Positions 7,776-17,714 of a stretch of 64,000 bases of DNA are shown here, in pieces (within the stretch, counting starts at the first letter, position 1; the number at the start of each line of letters is the position of its first letter). The notes below the pieces were generated by a model. That model ran no database searches. It was not told the origin of the DNA and saw nothing but the letters and a program-made list of their open reading frames with translations. A program made the translations under genes and the position numbers. This DNA comes from Bacteroidales bacterium (lineage in GTDB: Bacteria; Bacteroidota; Bacteroidia; Bacteroidales; GCA-2748055), in contig JAIPBT010000011.1 of assembly GCA_021738565.1 (NCBI GenBank), forward strand, positions 1-64,000. The letters are read 5' to 3'.

Positions 7776-9432
7776 AAGGGACAGATGGATCATATACGGC
7801 CCACTGATCATTGCAGTGGTGCTGGTCATTGGTATTTTGCTGGGTAACCTGTTTACCCAGTTAAGGGTAAAATCGATCATTTCAAGCGAGATATCACGTC
7901 AATCGAAATCCAGTAAATTTAATTTCGGATCTTCACAGGGATTCAGTCTTACGCCAAGAAACGATAAGATCAATTCCGCTCTCTATTATGTGTTGAACGA
8001 TTATGTTGATTCTGTACCCGTCGGTGAAATAACGGAAGATGTGATCCCCTCGATCCTGGAGAACCTTGATCCCCATTCTGTCTACATTCCGGCCAGGGAT
8101 TTTGAAAGATACAATGAACCCCTGACAGGTAATTTCAGTGGAATCGGGGTGCTGTTCAATATGAATGAAGATACGGTGGCCATCATCAGTACCATCCCCA
8201 ATGGTCCATCTGAAATCGTTGGCATTATGCCCGGCGACCGGATTGTGGAGGTGGACGGAACAACTGTGGCCGGAGTGAAAATGGCCAGTGATGACATCGT
8301 TTCCATGCTCAAAGGAGAAAAAGGCACGCCTGTCAGGATCAAAGTTAAAAGAAGGGGTGAGCCCGAATTGCTGGATTTTGAGATCATCCGTGATGACATA
8401 CCCCTTTACAGCGTGGATGTTCATTATATGATCGATGAAGAGATCGGGTATATGAAGGTCAGTAATTTTGCACAAACCACCTTCAATGAATTCATAGAAG
8501 CCGTTCAGGACCTCAAGTCAAAAGGGATGAAAAAGATCATTGTCGACCTGAGGATGAATGGCGGGGGAATCATGGAATCTGCCATTGACATTGCAGATCA
8601 GTTCCTGGAGGATAAAAGACTCATTGTCTATACACAGGGCAGGTCACGTCCCAGGAATAATGAATATGCCACACAAAAGGGAATGTTGAAACACGACGAT
8701 GTTGTGATCATTATGGATGAATTCAGCGCCAGTGCCAGCGAGATCCTCGCAGGTGCCATACAGGATAACGACCGTGGATTGATCGTGGGACGCCGATCGT
8801 TCGGCAAAGGACTGGTACAGGAACAGATGACTTTCCCTGATGGATCGGCTATAAGACTTACTGTTGCCAAGTATTATACTCCCACAGGAAGGAGCATCCA
8901 AAAACCCTATGATGAAGGCAGGGATGAATATTACAACGATTTGAATACAAGGTACATGAAAGGGGAATTCGAATCCAGGGACTCCATTGTGTTTAATGAT
9001 TCCCTGAAATTCGTCACACCGGGCGGAAAAACCGTTTACGGAGGTGGCGGCATCATGCCCGATGTTTTCGTACCGGTCGACACCACCTATTATTCCGTTT
9101 ACCTCCGCAGGGCCACAAACCTGGGGCTGATGCACAGGTTTGCATTCCATTACACGGATCTTCACAGAAAGGAACTGAATGAACTCAGCACCATCCGGGA
9201 GATCCTTGATTATGTGGATGATGCACAGTTGAAAAAGGACTTTATTCAATTTTTCGACTCAAATGGGCTCACCTACAACCAGGAAGAGTTTGCTGTTTCG
9301 GAAAATTATATCCTTACCCAGATCAAGGCGTACATTGCCAGGAACATCATCGATAACGTCGGCTACTACCCGATCATGAAAGAGGTGGATTATACCCTGC
9401 AAACAGCTATTGATACGCTTTCTGCGCTGTAA
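7762..9432 (+). CDS. S41-family C-terminal processing peptidase (CtpA/Prc type)
   Basis: A 556-residue periplasmic serine protease anchored by an N-terminal helix (about 8-28, WIIYGPLIIAVVLVIGILLG). A PDZ domain lies at about 105-190 (GIGVLFNMNEDTVAI...GDRIVEVDG) and the protease core at about 215-400. The catalytic Ser is in the SASASE motif near residue 321 and the general base Lys in FGKGLVQ near 348. Such proteases trim C termini of envelope proteins. The C-terminal ~150 residues are an extension seen in Bacteroidota homologues. It is coupled to the deaminase gene by overlap. Confidence 0.92.
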   Translation: MKKFKRDRWIIYGPLIIAVVLVIGILLGNLFTQLRVKSIISSEISRQSKSSKFNFGSSQGFSLTPRNDKINSALYYVLNDYVDSVPVGEITEDVIPSILENLDPHSVYIPARDFERYNEPLTGNFSGIGVLFNMNEDTVAIISTIPNGPSEIVGIMPGDRIVEVDGTTVAGVKMASDDIVSMLKGEKGTPVRIKVKRRGEPELLDFEIIRDDIPLYSVDVHYMIDEEIGYMKVSNFAQTTFNEFIEAVQDLKSKGMKKIIVDLRMNGGGIMESAIDIADQFLEDKRLIVYTQGRSRPRNNEYATQKGMLKHDDVVIIMDEFSASASEILAGAIQDNDRGLIVGRRSFGKGLVQEQMTFPDGSAIRLTVAKYYTPTGRSIQKPYDEGRDEYYNDLNTRYMKGEFESRDSIVFNDSLKFVTPGGKTVYGGGGIMPDVFVPVDTTYYSVYLRRATNLGLMHRFAFHYTDLHRKELNELSTIREILDYVDDAQLKKDFIQFFDSNGLTYNQEEFAVSENYILTQIKAYIARNIIDNVGYYPIMKEVDYTLQTAIDTLSAL

Positions 9433-9452
9433 ATACAACCCGGAAGAAAAAA

Positions 9453-9490
9453 GATATATATATTTATATAGTGAGATAAATATATATATG
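9453..9490. repeat. AT-rich palindromic element, copy 1
   Basis: A 38-bp self-complementary stretch of ATATAT and TTTATA around TAGTGAG, 20 bp after ctpA. Its core reappears in reverse orientation at 24836-24873. It can form a hairpin and may stabilise or end the ctpA transcript. Confidence 0.6.
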
Positions 9491-9570
9491 CCAGGGGCCA
9501 GGAGCCAGGGGGGCCAATTCGTCAGTGAGACGGTGCGACAGTGCGGTAATGAGCGGTCCCTCGGCAGGCT
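9491..9570. repeat. Short phrase repeats (CCAGGGGCCAGGAG, GTGAGACGG)
   Basis: CCAGGGGCCAGGAGCCAGG at 9491-9509 is followed by CAGTGAGACGGTGCGACAGT at 9523-9542. The GTGAGACGG phrase recurs between other genes at 20453-20516 and 33772-33797 (reverse). No gene is supported here; overlapping open frames are by-products of the repeats. Confidence 0.6.
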
Positions 9571-9656
9571 CGGGAATCATTTCAACTCCAAATTAAACCT
9601 TATCCACTCTATTCAATCAAAGAAGCAAACGAATACCAATTTAAAATTTCAAAAGA

Positions 9657-10184
9657 ATGAAAAAGATGACAAAAAAAGGGTTGTTCACCATGATGCTGGC
9701 CGGACTGATTACAGGTTCACTGATGGCTCAACCGCGCCACGGAAGAGGATTCGGTGCCGGACAGGGTTGGGAGGACAAAGATTATTGCAGACCTGCAATT
9801 GAGAACGTATTAAGTGACCTTACGGAAGATCAGAAAGATCAGCTTGAAACACTTCGGCTTGAACATTTTAAAGAGATGAAGGATTTCAGGAACCAGATGG
9901 GTGAGTTACGCGCAAAACAAAAAACAATTGTATCTGCATACAAAGTTGATCAGAGTGCAGCAGAAAAGCTTATCGACGAAAAAACAGCGCTAATGAATAA
10001 GCAGATGAAAAAGAGGCTTGCACACCAGGTTGCGATCAAGGAAGTACTGACCGAAGAGCAGGTTATTCAGCTTGAACAGGTGCGGAAACACAGGCAATAT
10101 GCCGGAAAAAGCAGGCAGGGATTTAATGCCAGGGGCAATTTCAGACCCCATCAAGGGTGTCCCGGTTACGGAAGAAATTTCTGA
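9657..10184 (+). CDS. Spy/CpxP-like periplasmic LTxxQ protein
   Basis: A 175-residue exported, helical, basic protein. A signal peptide covers about 1-24 (LAGLITGSLMAQ), and two LTxxQ motifs, LTEDQ at 55-59 and LTEEQ at 131-135, sit in long amphipathic helices. This is the pattern of Spy/CpxP chaperones and related metal-stress proteins. The mature N terminus is rich in His, Gly and Arg (PRHGRGFGAGQG), and the C-terminal tail is again Gly/Arg/Pro rich, so metal binding is possible. No two-component system is adjacent. A strong terminator follows. Confidence 0.8.
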   Translation: MKKMTKKGLFTMMLAGLITGSLMAQPRHGRGFGAGQGWEDKDYCRPAIENVLSDLTEDQKDQLETLRLEHFKEMKDFRNQMGELRAKQKTIVSAYKVDQSAAEKLIDEKTALMNKQMKKRLAHQVAIKEVLTEEQVIQLEQVRKHRQYAGKSRQGFNARGNFRPHQGCPGYGRNF

Positions 10185-10219
10185 TCAGATTGAATTAATC
10201 CAGGAAAGGATAATTTCAA

Positions 10220-10266
10220 AATCTCCCCCGGGCTTTTTATGTATAAAGACCGGGGGATTCTTTGTT
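10220..10266 (+). terminator. Intrinsic terminator after the Spy-like gene
   Basis: CCCCCGG (10225-10231) pairs with CCGGGGG (10250-10256), and an inner CTTT..AT/ATAAAG stem with a bulge extends it. TTCTTTGTTT follows. It lies between convergent genes and could also stop the hydrolase transcript from the other side. Confidence 0.75.
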
Positions 10267-10325
10267 TCCTGCAACGATCTGGCGCAGATTCCCTCACTCA
10301 TTTTATCATTCACGAAAGTTGCGCC

Positions 10326-11117
10326 TCAGCTGTTTAAAAAATTAATAATGCCGGCAAAGACACGATCGGGTTCCTCAACAAAACTCAAGTGCCCGGAATT
10401 CTTCAGGATAATAACCGTAGCCTGGGATGCAAGTCGAACCATGTTGCTGAATGATGCTGTATCAATATAATTGTCCTTTTCACCATAGATGATCAGCAAC
10501 GGTTTCCCTGATTTACTCATCAGTTCAGAATGGTCCTTCCTGTTTTTCATGCCCCTTAGCAAGGCAATGATCCCGTCATCACTACAGACCGAAGAGATAT
10601 TTTTGGCCCTGGAAATATCATTTTCACACCGTTCCAGGTTGATGTCTGCAAACGCCTTGGGAATATTGGTGTGGATGATCTGCATCTTCTTCCCGCATTT
10701 CACCAGTCCGATCTCACGGTCCCTGTTCAGCTTCTTTTCATCGTTGTCTGCAAAACAGGTGGAGTGAAAAATACAGTATCGCCTGACCTTATCCGGGTAC
10801 TGGTTAAGAAATTCCATTGTAACGTATCCGCCCATGGAATGACCGAATACCGTGACCGACCGGATCCCCTCATTTTCAAGTACCGCATTCGCCGCCCGTG
10901 CCATTTCATCCATCTCATGCACCTTTCCGAGCATTCCTGATCTTCCATGACCGGGAATATCCATGCATATGACCCTGTAATTTGTTGTAAACCTTTTTGT
11001 AAATGATTTCCAGATTTCTGAAGATTCAAGGTATCCATGCAAAAAAAGAAGGGCCTCACCCTTCCCTTCCACTGAATACCAGACTTCTGCGCCCTGGTAA
11101 GTGATCGTTCTTTCCAT
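10326..11117 (-). CDS. Alpha/beta hydrolase
   Basis: A 263-residue cytoplasmic serine hydrolase. The oxyanion HGYLESS is at residues 27-33, the nucleophile elbow GHSMGGY gives Ser94, the acid is probably Asp in YGEKDNYID, and the catalytic His is in NSGHLSF near the C terminus. An upstream in-frame start at 11168 would add 17 residues (NCVLPWVYIWVF...) without family support, so ATG 11117 (MERTITYQ) is chosen. The substrate is not predictable: the family includes esterases, lipases and haloperoxidase-like enzymes. It is convergent with the Spy-like gene. Confidence 0.85.
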   Translation of the reverse strand: MERTITYQGAEVWYSVEGKGEALLFLHGYLESSEIWKSFTKRFTTNYRVICMDIPGHGRSGMLGKVHEMDEMARAANAVLENEGIRSVTVFGHSMGGYVTMEFLNQYPDKVRRYCIFHSTCFADNDEKKLNRDREIGLVKCGKKMQIIHTNIPKAFADINLERCENDISRAKNISSVCSDDGIIALLRGMKNRKDHSELMSKSGKPLLIIYGEKDNYIDTASFSNMVRLASQATVIILKNSGHLSFVEEPDRVFAGIINFLNS

Positions 11118-11210
11118 GTCGAGGGTAATAAAAACCCAAATATACACCCATGGTAAGACACAATTCAAATAAACGGAACAAAGAATGCATCATTTAGAGT
11201 CAACCTAAAT

Positions 11211-11232
11211 TAGTGTCAGAAAGAAAACTCAT
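11211..11232. repeat. Dispersed 22-bp repeat core, copy D (reverse)
   Basis: The reverse complement contains GAGTTTTCTTTCTGACACTA, identical to copies A and C. It abuts the stop codon of the aminopeptidase gene (11234), so it lies in that gene's 3' untranslated region. Confidence 0.75.
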
Positions 11233-11233
11233 C

Positions 11234-12520
11234 TTATTTTGCTCTGCTCATCAATGTTTCAATCTCTCCCGGATCAACCGGTATGTCTGCAGTCAGATTA
11301 ACAGGTCCATCTTCTGTGATGAGAATGTCATTCTCGATCCTTATGCCCACACCCTCTTCAGAAATATAGATCCCGGGCTCGCAGGTCAGGACCATTCCGG
11401 ACTGCAGGCGAACGGATCTGTCGAATGGATCGTGGACATCCATGCCAAGTGCATGCGAAGTATTGTGCCAGAAGAATTTTTTCCAAAGCGGATCGATCTT
11501 CATCTGCCTTTTTGCATCTCCTGGGGAATAGAGCCCCAATCCAATGTGCTCCTCCTGCCAGAGCATTCCCACTGTTTCATTGTATTCATGCAGCAGAATT
11601 CCGGGCCGCATCATTTCCATTGCTTTTTCAAGGACACGAAGATTTGCCTCATACAAAACGCGCTGTCTTTTTGAGTAGCGGCCCTTTACCGGGATGGTCC
11701 TTGATACATCCGCAGCATAACAGTTCCATTCTGCACCAAAGTCTAACAAGAGCAGGTCATCTGCGTTACAAATGCTGTTGTTTTTAACATAATGAAGCAC
11801 AAGCGCGTTTTTTCCTGATGCGACGATCGGTTCGAATGCATGATGGGCTGCTCCCCGTCTGTTGAATTCATAAGTGATTACTGCTGCAATCTCATATTCA
11901 TAAAATCCAGGTTGCACTGCTTTCAGTAATTTCATGAAAGCATCGCGGGTTATCTTCACTGCATTTTTGATCATTTCTATCTCTTCCGGCTCCTTCTTCA
12001 TCCTAATTCTGGTGGTAAGCGGTTTCAACTGGTGTTCCTGCACATGTTTAAAAAGATAGAAAAACCCGTTTCTGATGTTGCCCTCGTTGGAAAACAATTC
12101 ATTTCCGTTCTTTGCCGGAGTTCCAAAATAAACGTACCGGCAATTGGGAACCAAATCCTGCAACAGTGTCTTTATTCCGGTATTGCGGCGTACATCGCTG
12201 ATCCCCGAGGCCAATGCGGCCTGTTCCTCAGAAATCCCGGGTCCCTCCCACCTGATATTTTTTTCACTCTGTTCAGGGATGAGCAACATTTCCCTGAACG
12301 ACAATCCTTTAGAAAAATCCGGATAGATGATCAGTGTGCAGGATTCATGCCCGATTCCGGTCAGGTAATAGAAGTCGGATGACTGTCTGAAAGGAAAAAA
12401 CTGATCCCCGTTTCTTGGCATCGATCTGCTTGAGGAGATAATAACAATGGATCCGGGCAAAAGCAGCTCCATCAATTTAGAACGGCTCTTAATAAAAAAC
12501 GAAGCAGGAAGTGAATGCAT
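11234..12520 (-). CDS. Xaa-Pro aminopeptidase (M24B), first copy
   Basis: A 428-residue metallopeptidase that removes N-terminal residues ahead of proline. The AMP_N domain covers about 1-150 (FPFRQSSDFYYLTG) and the pita-bread M24 domain about 170-420. Metal ligands are visible in order: Asp in LLLDFGAEW, Asp in AADVSRT, His in HNTSHALGMDVHD, Glu in CEPGIYI and Glu in IRIENDI. Length and order suit E. coli PepP-like enzymes. A second, longer M24B enzyme lies at 16071-17459, on the other side of sdhCAB. It is divergent from sdhC across a 160-bp gap with a 16-bp palindrome. Confidence 0.9.
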   Translation of the reverse strand: MHSLPASFFIKSRSKLMELLLPGSIVIISSSRSMPRNGDQFFPFRQSSDFYYLTGIGHESCTLIIYPDFSKGLSFREMLLIPEQSEKNIRWEGPGISEEQAALASGISDVRRNTGIKTLLQDLVPNCRYVYFGTPAKNGNELFSNEGNIRNGFFYLFKHVQEHQLKPLTTRIRMKKEPEEIEMIKNAVKITRDAFMKLLKAVQPGFYEYEIAAVITYEFNRRGAAHHAFEPIVASGKNALVLHYVKNNSICNADDLLLLDFGAEWNCYAADVSRTIPVKGRYSKRQRVLYEANLRVLEKAMEMMRPGILLHEYNETVGMLWQEEHIGLGLYSPGDAKRQMKIDPLWKKFFWHNTSHALGMDVHDPFDRSVRLQSGMVLTCEPGIYISEEGVGIRIENDILITEDGPVNLTADIPVDPGEIETLMSRAK

Positions 12521-12530
12521 TCAACATCAT

Positions 12531-12546
12531 ATTATTAATTAATAAT
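12531..12546. promoter_or_regulatory. 16-bp perfect palindrome between pepP-like and sdhC
   Basis: ATTATTAATTAATAAT is a perfect palindrome in the divergent intergenic region, 10 bp from the aminopeptidase start. It could be a dimeric regulator site, but its AT-only composition makes chance possible. Confidence 0.3.
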
Positions 12547-12617
12547 CAAGTATTTATAATTTTAACCGAAGCGGGCTTACATGCAATACAGCATACATGA
12601 ATGGATAGAAAAATATT

Positions 12618-12625
12618 TATATTTG
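12618..12625 (+). promoter_or_regulatory. -7 box of the sdhCAB operon
   Basis: TATATTTG matches TAnnTTTG exactly, 55 bp before the sdhC ATG. A -33 TTG at the standard spacing is not present. Confidence 0.45.
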
Positions 12626-12680
12626 TTTATCGAATCATTGCTCCGATGCAAGTTAAATAACTTCTACTAAACTGTAACCT

Positions 12681-13346
12681 ATGTCCAGCATTTTCACATC
12701 ATCAATCGGTAAAAAATTCCTTATGTCGCTTGCGGGTTTGTTCCTTATCACATTCCTGCTGGTGCACCTGGGATTGAACCTCCTGGTCATAACCAACAAT
12801 GACCCCATGGTATTCAACAAAGCTGCACATTTCATGAGCACTAACAAGCTGATCAAGGTGTTTGAGATCATCCTTTTCGGAGGTTTCCTGCTGCACATCA
12901 TCTATGCGTTGATCCTGCAGGCACAAAACTGGCTTGCCCGGCCGAAAAGGTATCACAAAACCAACAAATCAGAAACATCGCCATTCTCGAAATGGATGAT
13001 ACATACTGCTGTTATTGTTCTCACTTTTATAGTTATGCATCTGTTTGACTTTTATTTTAAATCGAAATTCGGCGGTGCCCCGGAAATTTTGGTTGGCGGA
13101 GAACACTACCATGATTTCGCATCAATGGTCGTCACCAAATTCCGTTTGCCAGAATTTGTCATCCTTTACCTGGCAGCGTTCATTTTCCTTGGTTTCCACC
13201 TGATCCACGGATTTCAAAGCGCTTTCAAAACGCTGGGGTTGAATAACAAGACATATACACCGGTCATACAGGCATTAAGCATCATATACACCATTTTTGT
13301 GGTTGGTGGATTCAGCGCAATACCCCTGGTGATCTATTTTCAATAA
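12681..13346 (+). CDS. sdhC: Succinate dehydrogenase/fumarate reductase cytochrome b subunit
   Basis: A 221-residue five-helix membrane anchor of the single-subunit di-heme type found with quinol:fumarate reductases of Bacteroides and Wolinella. Membrane segments lie at about 12-35, 55-78, 95-118, 145-170 and 190-215. Histidines suited to heme ligation lie in [25 protein letters not shown] and FHLIHGFQ. It passes electrons between menaquinone and the SdhB clusters. It is the first gene of the operon, with 20 bp to sdhA. In a fermentative organism the complex would run as fumarate reductase; sequence alone does not give the direction. Confidence 0.93.
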   Translation: MSSIFTSSIGKKFLMSLAGLFLITFLLVHLGLNLLVITNNDPMVFNKAAHFMSTNKLIKVFEIILFGGFLLHIIYALILQAQNWLARPKRYHKTNKSETSPFSKWMIHTAVIVLTFIVMHLFDFYFKSKFGGAPEILVGGEHYHDFASMVVTKFRLPEFVILYLAAFIFLGFHLIHGFQSAFKTLGLNNKTYTPVIQALSIIYTIFVVGGFSAIPLVIYFQ

Positions 13347-13366
13347 CTCAAGTAACGATATTACAT

Positions 13367-15307
13367 ATGACGAAGTTAGAATCAAAAATCCCGGATGGTC
13401 CCCTGGAAAAGAAATGGTCCAATTACAAGGCAACCCAGAAACTTGTAAACCCTGCCAATAAAAGAAAGCTCGATGTCATTATGGTAGGTACCGGTCTGGC
13501 AGGGGCCGCTGCTGCCGCATCTCTTGCCGAAATGGGTTTCAAGGTGAAATCTTTCTGCTACCAGGACAGTCCCAGGCGCGCCCACAGTATTGCTGCACAG
13601 GGAGGGATCAATGCCGCAAAGAATTATCCGAATGACGGTGACAGCATATACCGCCTTTTCTTCGATACCATCAAAGGCGGTGATTACCGGTCGAGGGAAG
13701 CCAACGTTTACCGGCTTGCCGAGGTAAGCAACAACATAATCGATCATTGCGTTGCCCAGGGCATTCCTTTTGCCAGGGAATATGGAGGCACACTTGCCAA
13801 CCGTTCTTTTGGCGGCGCCCTTGTTTCCAGGACTTTCTATGCAAAAGGACAGACAGGACAGCAGTTACTTCTCGGGGCCTGCCAGGCACAGAGCAGGCAG
13901 ATAAAACAGGGCAACATTGAAATGTACCCGCGCATGGAGATGCTGAACCTCGTTATGATAGACGGACGTGCAAGGGGCATCATTGCAAGGGATGTCATTA
14001 CAGGAAAAATCGAAAGATACAGTGCACATGCAGTTGTGCTTGCTACAGGTGGCTATGGCAATGTCTACTTCCTTTCCACCATGGCAATGGGAGCAAATGT
14101 AACTGCTGCATGGCAATCCTATAAAAAAGGTGCCGCATTTGGAAACCCGGGGTTTGTTCAGATCCACCCTACCTGCATTCCAGTTCACGGAGATTACCAG
14201 TCGAAACTGACCCTCATGAGTGAAAGTCTCCGAAATGACGGACGCATCTGGGTGCCAAAAAACAAAGAAGATGCAGAGAAGATCCGCAAGGGAGAGATCA
14301 GGCCGGGAGATCTTTCGGAAGAGGAGAGGGATTATTACCTTGAAAGAAGGTACCCCGCTTTCGGAAACCTTGTTCCCAGGGATGTGGCATCAAGGGCTGC
14401 CAAGGAGAGGTGCGATGCCGGCTATGGTGTGGGGAATACCGGACTTGCCGTATACCTGGATTTCGAAGATTCAATTAAAAGACTCGGCAAGGATGCCATA
14501 GAGGCCAAGTACGGCAATCTTTTCCAGATGTATGAAAAGATCACAGACGACAATCCTTATGAGACGCCTATGATGATCTACCCTGCCATTCATTATGCCA
14601 TGGGTGGTTTGTGGGTTGATTATGAATTGCAGACCACCATACCCGGTTTATTTGCAGCGGGTGAAGCCAATTTTTCCGATCACGGGGCAAACAGGCTCGG
14701 GGCTTCCGCCTTGATGCAGGGTCTTGCAGATGGATATTTCGTCCTTCCCTATACCATTCAGAATTACCTGGCCGATGAGATCAACACCCCCAGGTTCGCA
14801 ACGGATGCGGAAGAATTTGATGCGGCAGAAAAAGAAACCTCCGAAAAGCTCCATCAACTCCTAAACATAAATGGATCCAAAACGGTGGATTCATTCCATA
14901 AACAACTTGGCAGGATCATGTGGGAACATGTTGGAATGGCCCGGAACCAGGACGGACTAAAAAAAGCTATCGAATTGATTCGCGTGCTGCGTGAAGAATT
15001 CTACAAGGACCTGCGCGTACCCGGAAATCTGAATGATCTCAACCCTGAATTGCAAAAAGCCTTCAGACTTGCTGACTTCCTTGAACTGGGAGAATTAATG
15101 GCAATGGATGCCCTCAACAGGGAAGAATCCTGCGGCGGACATTTCAGGGAAGAATACCAGACCAACGAAGGGGAAGCATTGCGCAACGATATAGATTTTG
15201 CTTACGTTTCAACATGGTTTTACAAAGGCGATGAAAAAGCCCCGGAAATGGTAAAAGAAATTTTGAATTTTGAAGCAATTGAGTTAAAACAACGAAATTA
15301 TAAATAA
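13367..15307 (+). CDS. sdhA: Succinate dehydrogenase/fumarate reductase flavoprotein subunit
   Basis: A 646-residue catalytic subunit that interconverts succinate and fumarate. The FAD-binding [17 protein letters not shown] lies at about 42-58, [13 protein letters not shown] near residue 72 carries the His expected to bind FAD covalently, and HPTCIPVHG and the [13 protein letters not shown] region shape the active and FAD sites. The C-terminal helical domain ends near 646. The long form, with the insert around 290-340, is the one seen in Bacteroidota. It lies 20 bp after sdhC and 26 bp before sdhB. Confidence 0.96.
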   Translation: MTKLESKIPDGPLEKKWSNYKATQKLVNPANKRKLDVIMVGTGLAGAAAAASLAEMGFKVKSFCYQDSPRRAHSIAAQGGINAAKNYPNDGDSIYRLFFDTIKGGDYRSREANVYRLAEVSNNIIDHCVAQGIPFAREYGGTLANRSFGGALVSRTFYAKGQTGQQLLLGACQAQSRQIKQGNIEMYPRMEMLNLVMIDGRARGIIARDVITGKIERYSAHAVVLATGGYGNVYFLSTMAMGANVTAAWQSYKKGAAFGNPGFVQIHPTCIPVHGDYQSKLTLMSESLRNDGRIWVPKNKEDAEKIRKGEIRPGDLSEEERDYYLERRYPAFGNLVPRDVASRAAKERCDAGYGVGNTGLAVYLDFEDSIKRLGKDAIEAKYGNLFQMYEKITDDNPYETPMMIYPAIHYAMGGLWVDYELQTTIPGLFAAGEANFSDHGANRLGASALMQGLADGYFVLPYTIQNYLADEINTPRFATDAEEFDAAEKETSEKLHQLLNINGSKTVDSFHKQLGRIMWEHVGMARNQDGLKKAIELIRVLREEFYKDLRVPGNLNDLNPELQKAFRLADFLELGELMAMDALNREESCGGHFREEYQTNEGEALRNDIDFAYVSTWFYKGDEKAPEMVKEILNFEAIELKQRNYK

Positions 15308-15333
15308 TGTCTGTCCACTAAATAGCCTTTGTT

Positions 15334-16074
15334 ATGAAATTAATATTAAAAATCTGGCGTCAGAACAGTGCTTCCGAAAGGGGGCGGTTTGTTGATTACA
15401 GTTTGTCAGACATCTCTCCCGAAAGTTCTTTCCTTGAAATGCTGGACATTCTGAATGAAAAGCTGATCATGGAAGGCGAAGAACCGGTAGTTTTTGACCA
15501 CGATTGCCGCGAAGGTATTTGCGGTACCTGCGGTATGTATATAAACGGACGACCACATGGTCCTGACGAGCTTATTACTGCCTGTCAGCTCCATATGCGC
15601 AAATTCAGCGACGGCGATACCATTGTTATCGAACCCTGGAGGGCACGTGCATTTCCTGTAATAAAAGACCTGACGGTGGACCGTTCGGCACTTGACAGGA
15701 TCATTGAAGATGGTGGATATATTTCCGTAAATACCGGGAATGCACCCGATGCAAACTCAATCCCGGTAAATAAAGAACATGCTGATCTGGCCATGGATGC
15801 AGCCGTATGCATAGGTTGCGGAGCATGTGTTGCAGCCTGCAAAAATGCATCTGCCATGCTGTTCGTATCTGCAAAAGTATCCCACCTTGCCCTGCTTCCA
15901 CAGGGTAGGATTGAAGCAAGGGAACGTGTCCACAAACTGGTTGCCAGGATGGATGCACTCGGATTCGGGAATTGTACAAACACCGGTGCATGTGAGGCAG
16001 AATGCCCGAAAGGCATTAAGCTCACCAATATTGCAAGATTGAACAGGGAATATTACAGGTCAAGGATCTTTTAG
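15334..16074 (+). CDS. sdhB: Succinate dehydrogenase/fumarate reductase iron-sulfur subunit
   Basis: A 246-residue electron-transfer subunit. The plant-type [2Fe-2S] ligands are CREGICGTC plus a later Cys in ITACQLH; the second domain has [12 protein letters not shown] and [14 protein letters not shown] for the [4Fe-4S] and [3Fe-4S] clusters. It is the last gene of sdhCAB. Its stop codon shares two bases with the stop of the convergent second aminopeptidase gene, so there is no room for a separate terminator and the transcripts must overlap. Confidence 0.95.
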   Translation: MKLILKIWRQNSASERGRFVDYSLSDISPESSFLEMLDILNEKLIMEGEEPVVFDHDCREGICGTCGMYINGRPHGPDELITACQLHMRKFSDGDTIVIEPWRARAFPVIKDLTVDRSALDRIIEDGGYISVNTGNAPDANSIPVNKEHADLAMDAAVCIGCGACVAACKNASAMLFVSAKVSHLALLPQGRIEARERVHKLVARMDALGFGNCTNTGACEAECPKGIKLTNIARLNREYYRSRIF

Positions 16075-17459
16075 CGGTTCATGGTGGCCTCCACCTCTTC
16101 GGTGGTTTTGGGTATCGGTTTTCCCAACACCTGGTAACCATCTTTAGTTACAAGCACATCGTCTTCTATTCTTACACCGCCGAAATTGACGTATTCTTCA
16201 GCTTTTGAATAATTGATAAACGATTTGTGCCTGCCCTCTTTCTTCCACATGGATATCAGCGGGGGAATGAAATAACAACCCGGCTCAATGGTAAATATAA
16301 ATCCTGGCTTCAGCTCCCGTCCCATCCTCAGGAATGCCAGTCCGAACTGATCACTTCTTGATACGGTTTCATCATACCCCACGTACTGCTCCCCAAGGTT
16401 CTCCATATCGTGAACATCCAGCCCGAGCATGTGTCCCAGTCCGTGCGGGAAAAAAAGTGCATGGGCTCCTGAGGATACGATGTCATCAACATTGCCCTTC
16501 AGTATGCCAAGATCCTTCAGTCCGGAAGCGATGGTCCTGGCAGCACCCAGGTGCAGGTCAAGGTTCCTGGTACCGGGTGCGGTATTTCCGATCGCCTCAA
16601 TATTCGCCTTCAAAACAATATCATATATATCCTTCTGCCTCTGCGTGAATTTGCCACCTACTGGAAATGTGCGGGTGATATCACTGGCATAGCCCATGGA
16701 GGTTTCTGCCCCTGAATCATTCACTATCAGCCTTCCCTCAACGAGTTCCTGGCTGTGATCGTGGTTGTGCAGTATCTGCCCGTTCATGCTCAGGATCACC
16801 GGATAAGGAACCGGTCCGCCATGCGATAAGGAAATTCCTTCAATGGCACCGGCAAGTTCCCGTTCATAATTTCCGGGAAATCCCATTTTCATGGCTGTGG
16901 TATGCATGATCCCGGCAACATCAACGGCTTTTTCTATTTCTGCAATTTCAAACTCATCCTTGATGGATCTCAATTCAACAACTGCTCTTATGAATACCTC
17001 CGAGATAAAACTGTCAATTTCATCAATGGTACACTGTAATAATTCGCTGAAGATTATCAGGTTATCGCCACGGTAAGGAGGCAGAAGATGGATCTTTCTT
17101 CCATTTTTTAACGCCAGTCGTAAATCATTTGCCAACTCTTCACTTTTCTTTGTTGTTTTGACACCTATCGATGCTGCAAGATCCTTAACGGTTGGATGTT
17201 CCCCCATCCAGATGATGTCATCAATGGAAAGGTCATCACCGTAAAGGATATCTTCGCCTGCATCCAGGTCACAGATCGCGTTCATGCCGGGCTGATTGAT
17301 CCCGAAAAAATAGAGGAATGAACTATCCTGTCTGAAATGAAAAGGATTGGCCTTGTAATTCATTGCGCTTTCATTGTTGCCGGGGAACAATAAAATCCCT
17401 CCGCCAGCAAGTTCATGTAAACGTTTCCTTCTTTTCCAGTAAACTTCTTTTTGAAACAT
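16071..17459 (-). CDS. Xaa-Pro aminopeptidase (M24B), second copy
   Basis: A 462-residue M24B metallopeptidase, longer than the enzyme at 11234 and diverged from it. The AMP_N domain contains [14 protein letters not shown]; metal ligands are Asp in VNDSGAET, Asp in ASDITRT, His in [13 protein letters not shown], Glu in TIEPGCYF and Glu in VRIEDDV. An insert near residues 390-420 ([22 protein letters not shown]) is typical of this Bacteroidota branch. ATG 17459 (MFQKEVYW) is preferred over the in-frame ATG at 17489, which adds a ten-residue segment without family support. It is convergent with sdhB. Confidence 0.88.
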   Translation of the reverse strand: MFQKEVYWKRRKRLHELAGGGILLFPGNNESAMNYKANPFHFRQDSSFLYFFGINQPGMNAICDLDAGEDILYGDDLSIDDIIWMGEHPTVKDLAASIGVKTTKKSEELANDLRLALKNGRKIHLLPPYRGDNLIIFSELLQCTIDEIDSFISEVFIRAVVELRSIKDEFEIAEIEKAVDVAGIMHTTAMKMGFPGNYERELAGAIEGISLSHGGPVPYPVILSMNGQILHNHDHSQELVEGRLIVNDSGAETSMGYASDITRTFPVGGKFTQRQKDIYDIVLKANIEAIGNTAPGTRNLDLHLGAARTIASGLKDLGILKGNVDDIVSSGAHALFFPHGLGHMLGLDVHDMENLGEQYVGYDETVSRSDQFGLAFLRMGRELKPGFIFTIEPGCYFIPPLISMWKKEGRHKSFINYSKAEEYVNFGGVRIEDDVLVTKDGYQVLGKPIPKTTEEVEATMNR

Positions 17460-17641
17460 ATTGATAATTTTTATTTCGTATTTGAACATAAAGGTATGGC
17501 TAATAAATTTTAATTCTCATTTTCGAAGGAGAATGTCAAATATAACCGAATATTTAATGTCTGTCAATACAGTCCGGTGGCTGGATCAAGAGATTCAAAG
17601 TAAAATTTTTATCAATAACCTGCATTTAAGTGCGAATAGTG

Positions 17642-17671
17642 TTGCTTTCTATTTATATTGTTTTATCTTCG
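17642..17671 (+). promoter_or_regulatory. Bacteroidota promoter that fixes the start of the next gene
   Basis: TTG (17642-17644), 19 bp, then TATCTTCG (17664-17671) is a near-perfect -33/-7 pair. An in-frame ATG at 17658 falls between the two boxes and so would not be transcribed, which favours ATG 17715. Confidence 0.7.
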
Positions 17672-17714
17672 CATATTAAAGCCGTTTTTTCAACACACTG
17701 TCAACAACGTTTAC

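Noticed and set aside
7933-8475. Antisense open frames inside ctpA and other long genes
   Set aside because: They mirror codon bias of the real genes, lack family features and have no promoters.
9410-9802. Open frame across the ctpA/Spy-like gap
   Set aside because: It runs through AT-rich and phrase repeats and is out of frame with the signal-peptide gene at 9657.
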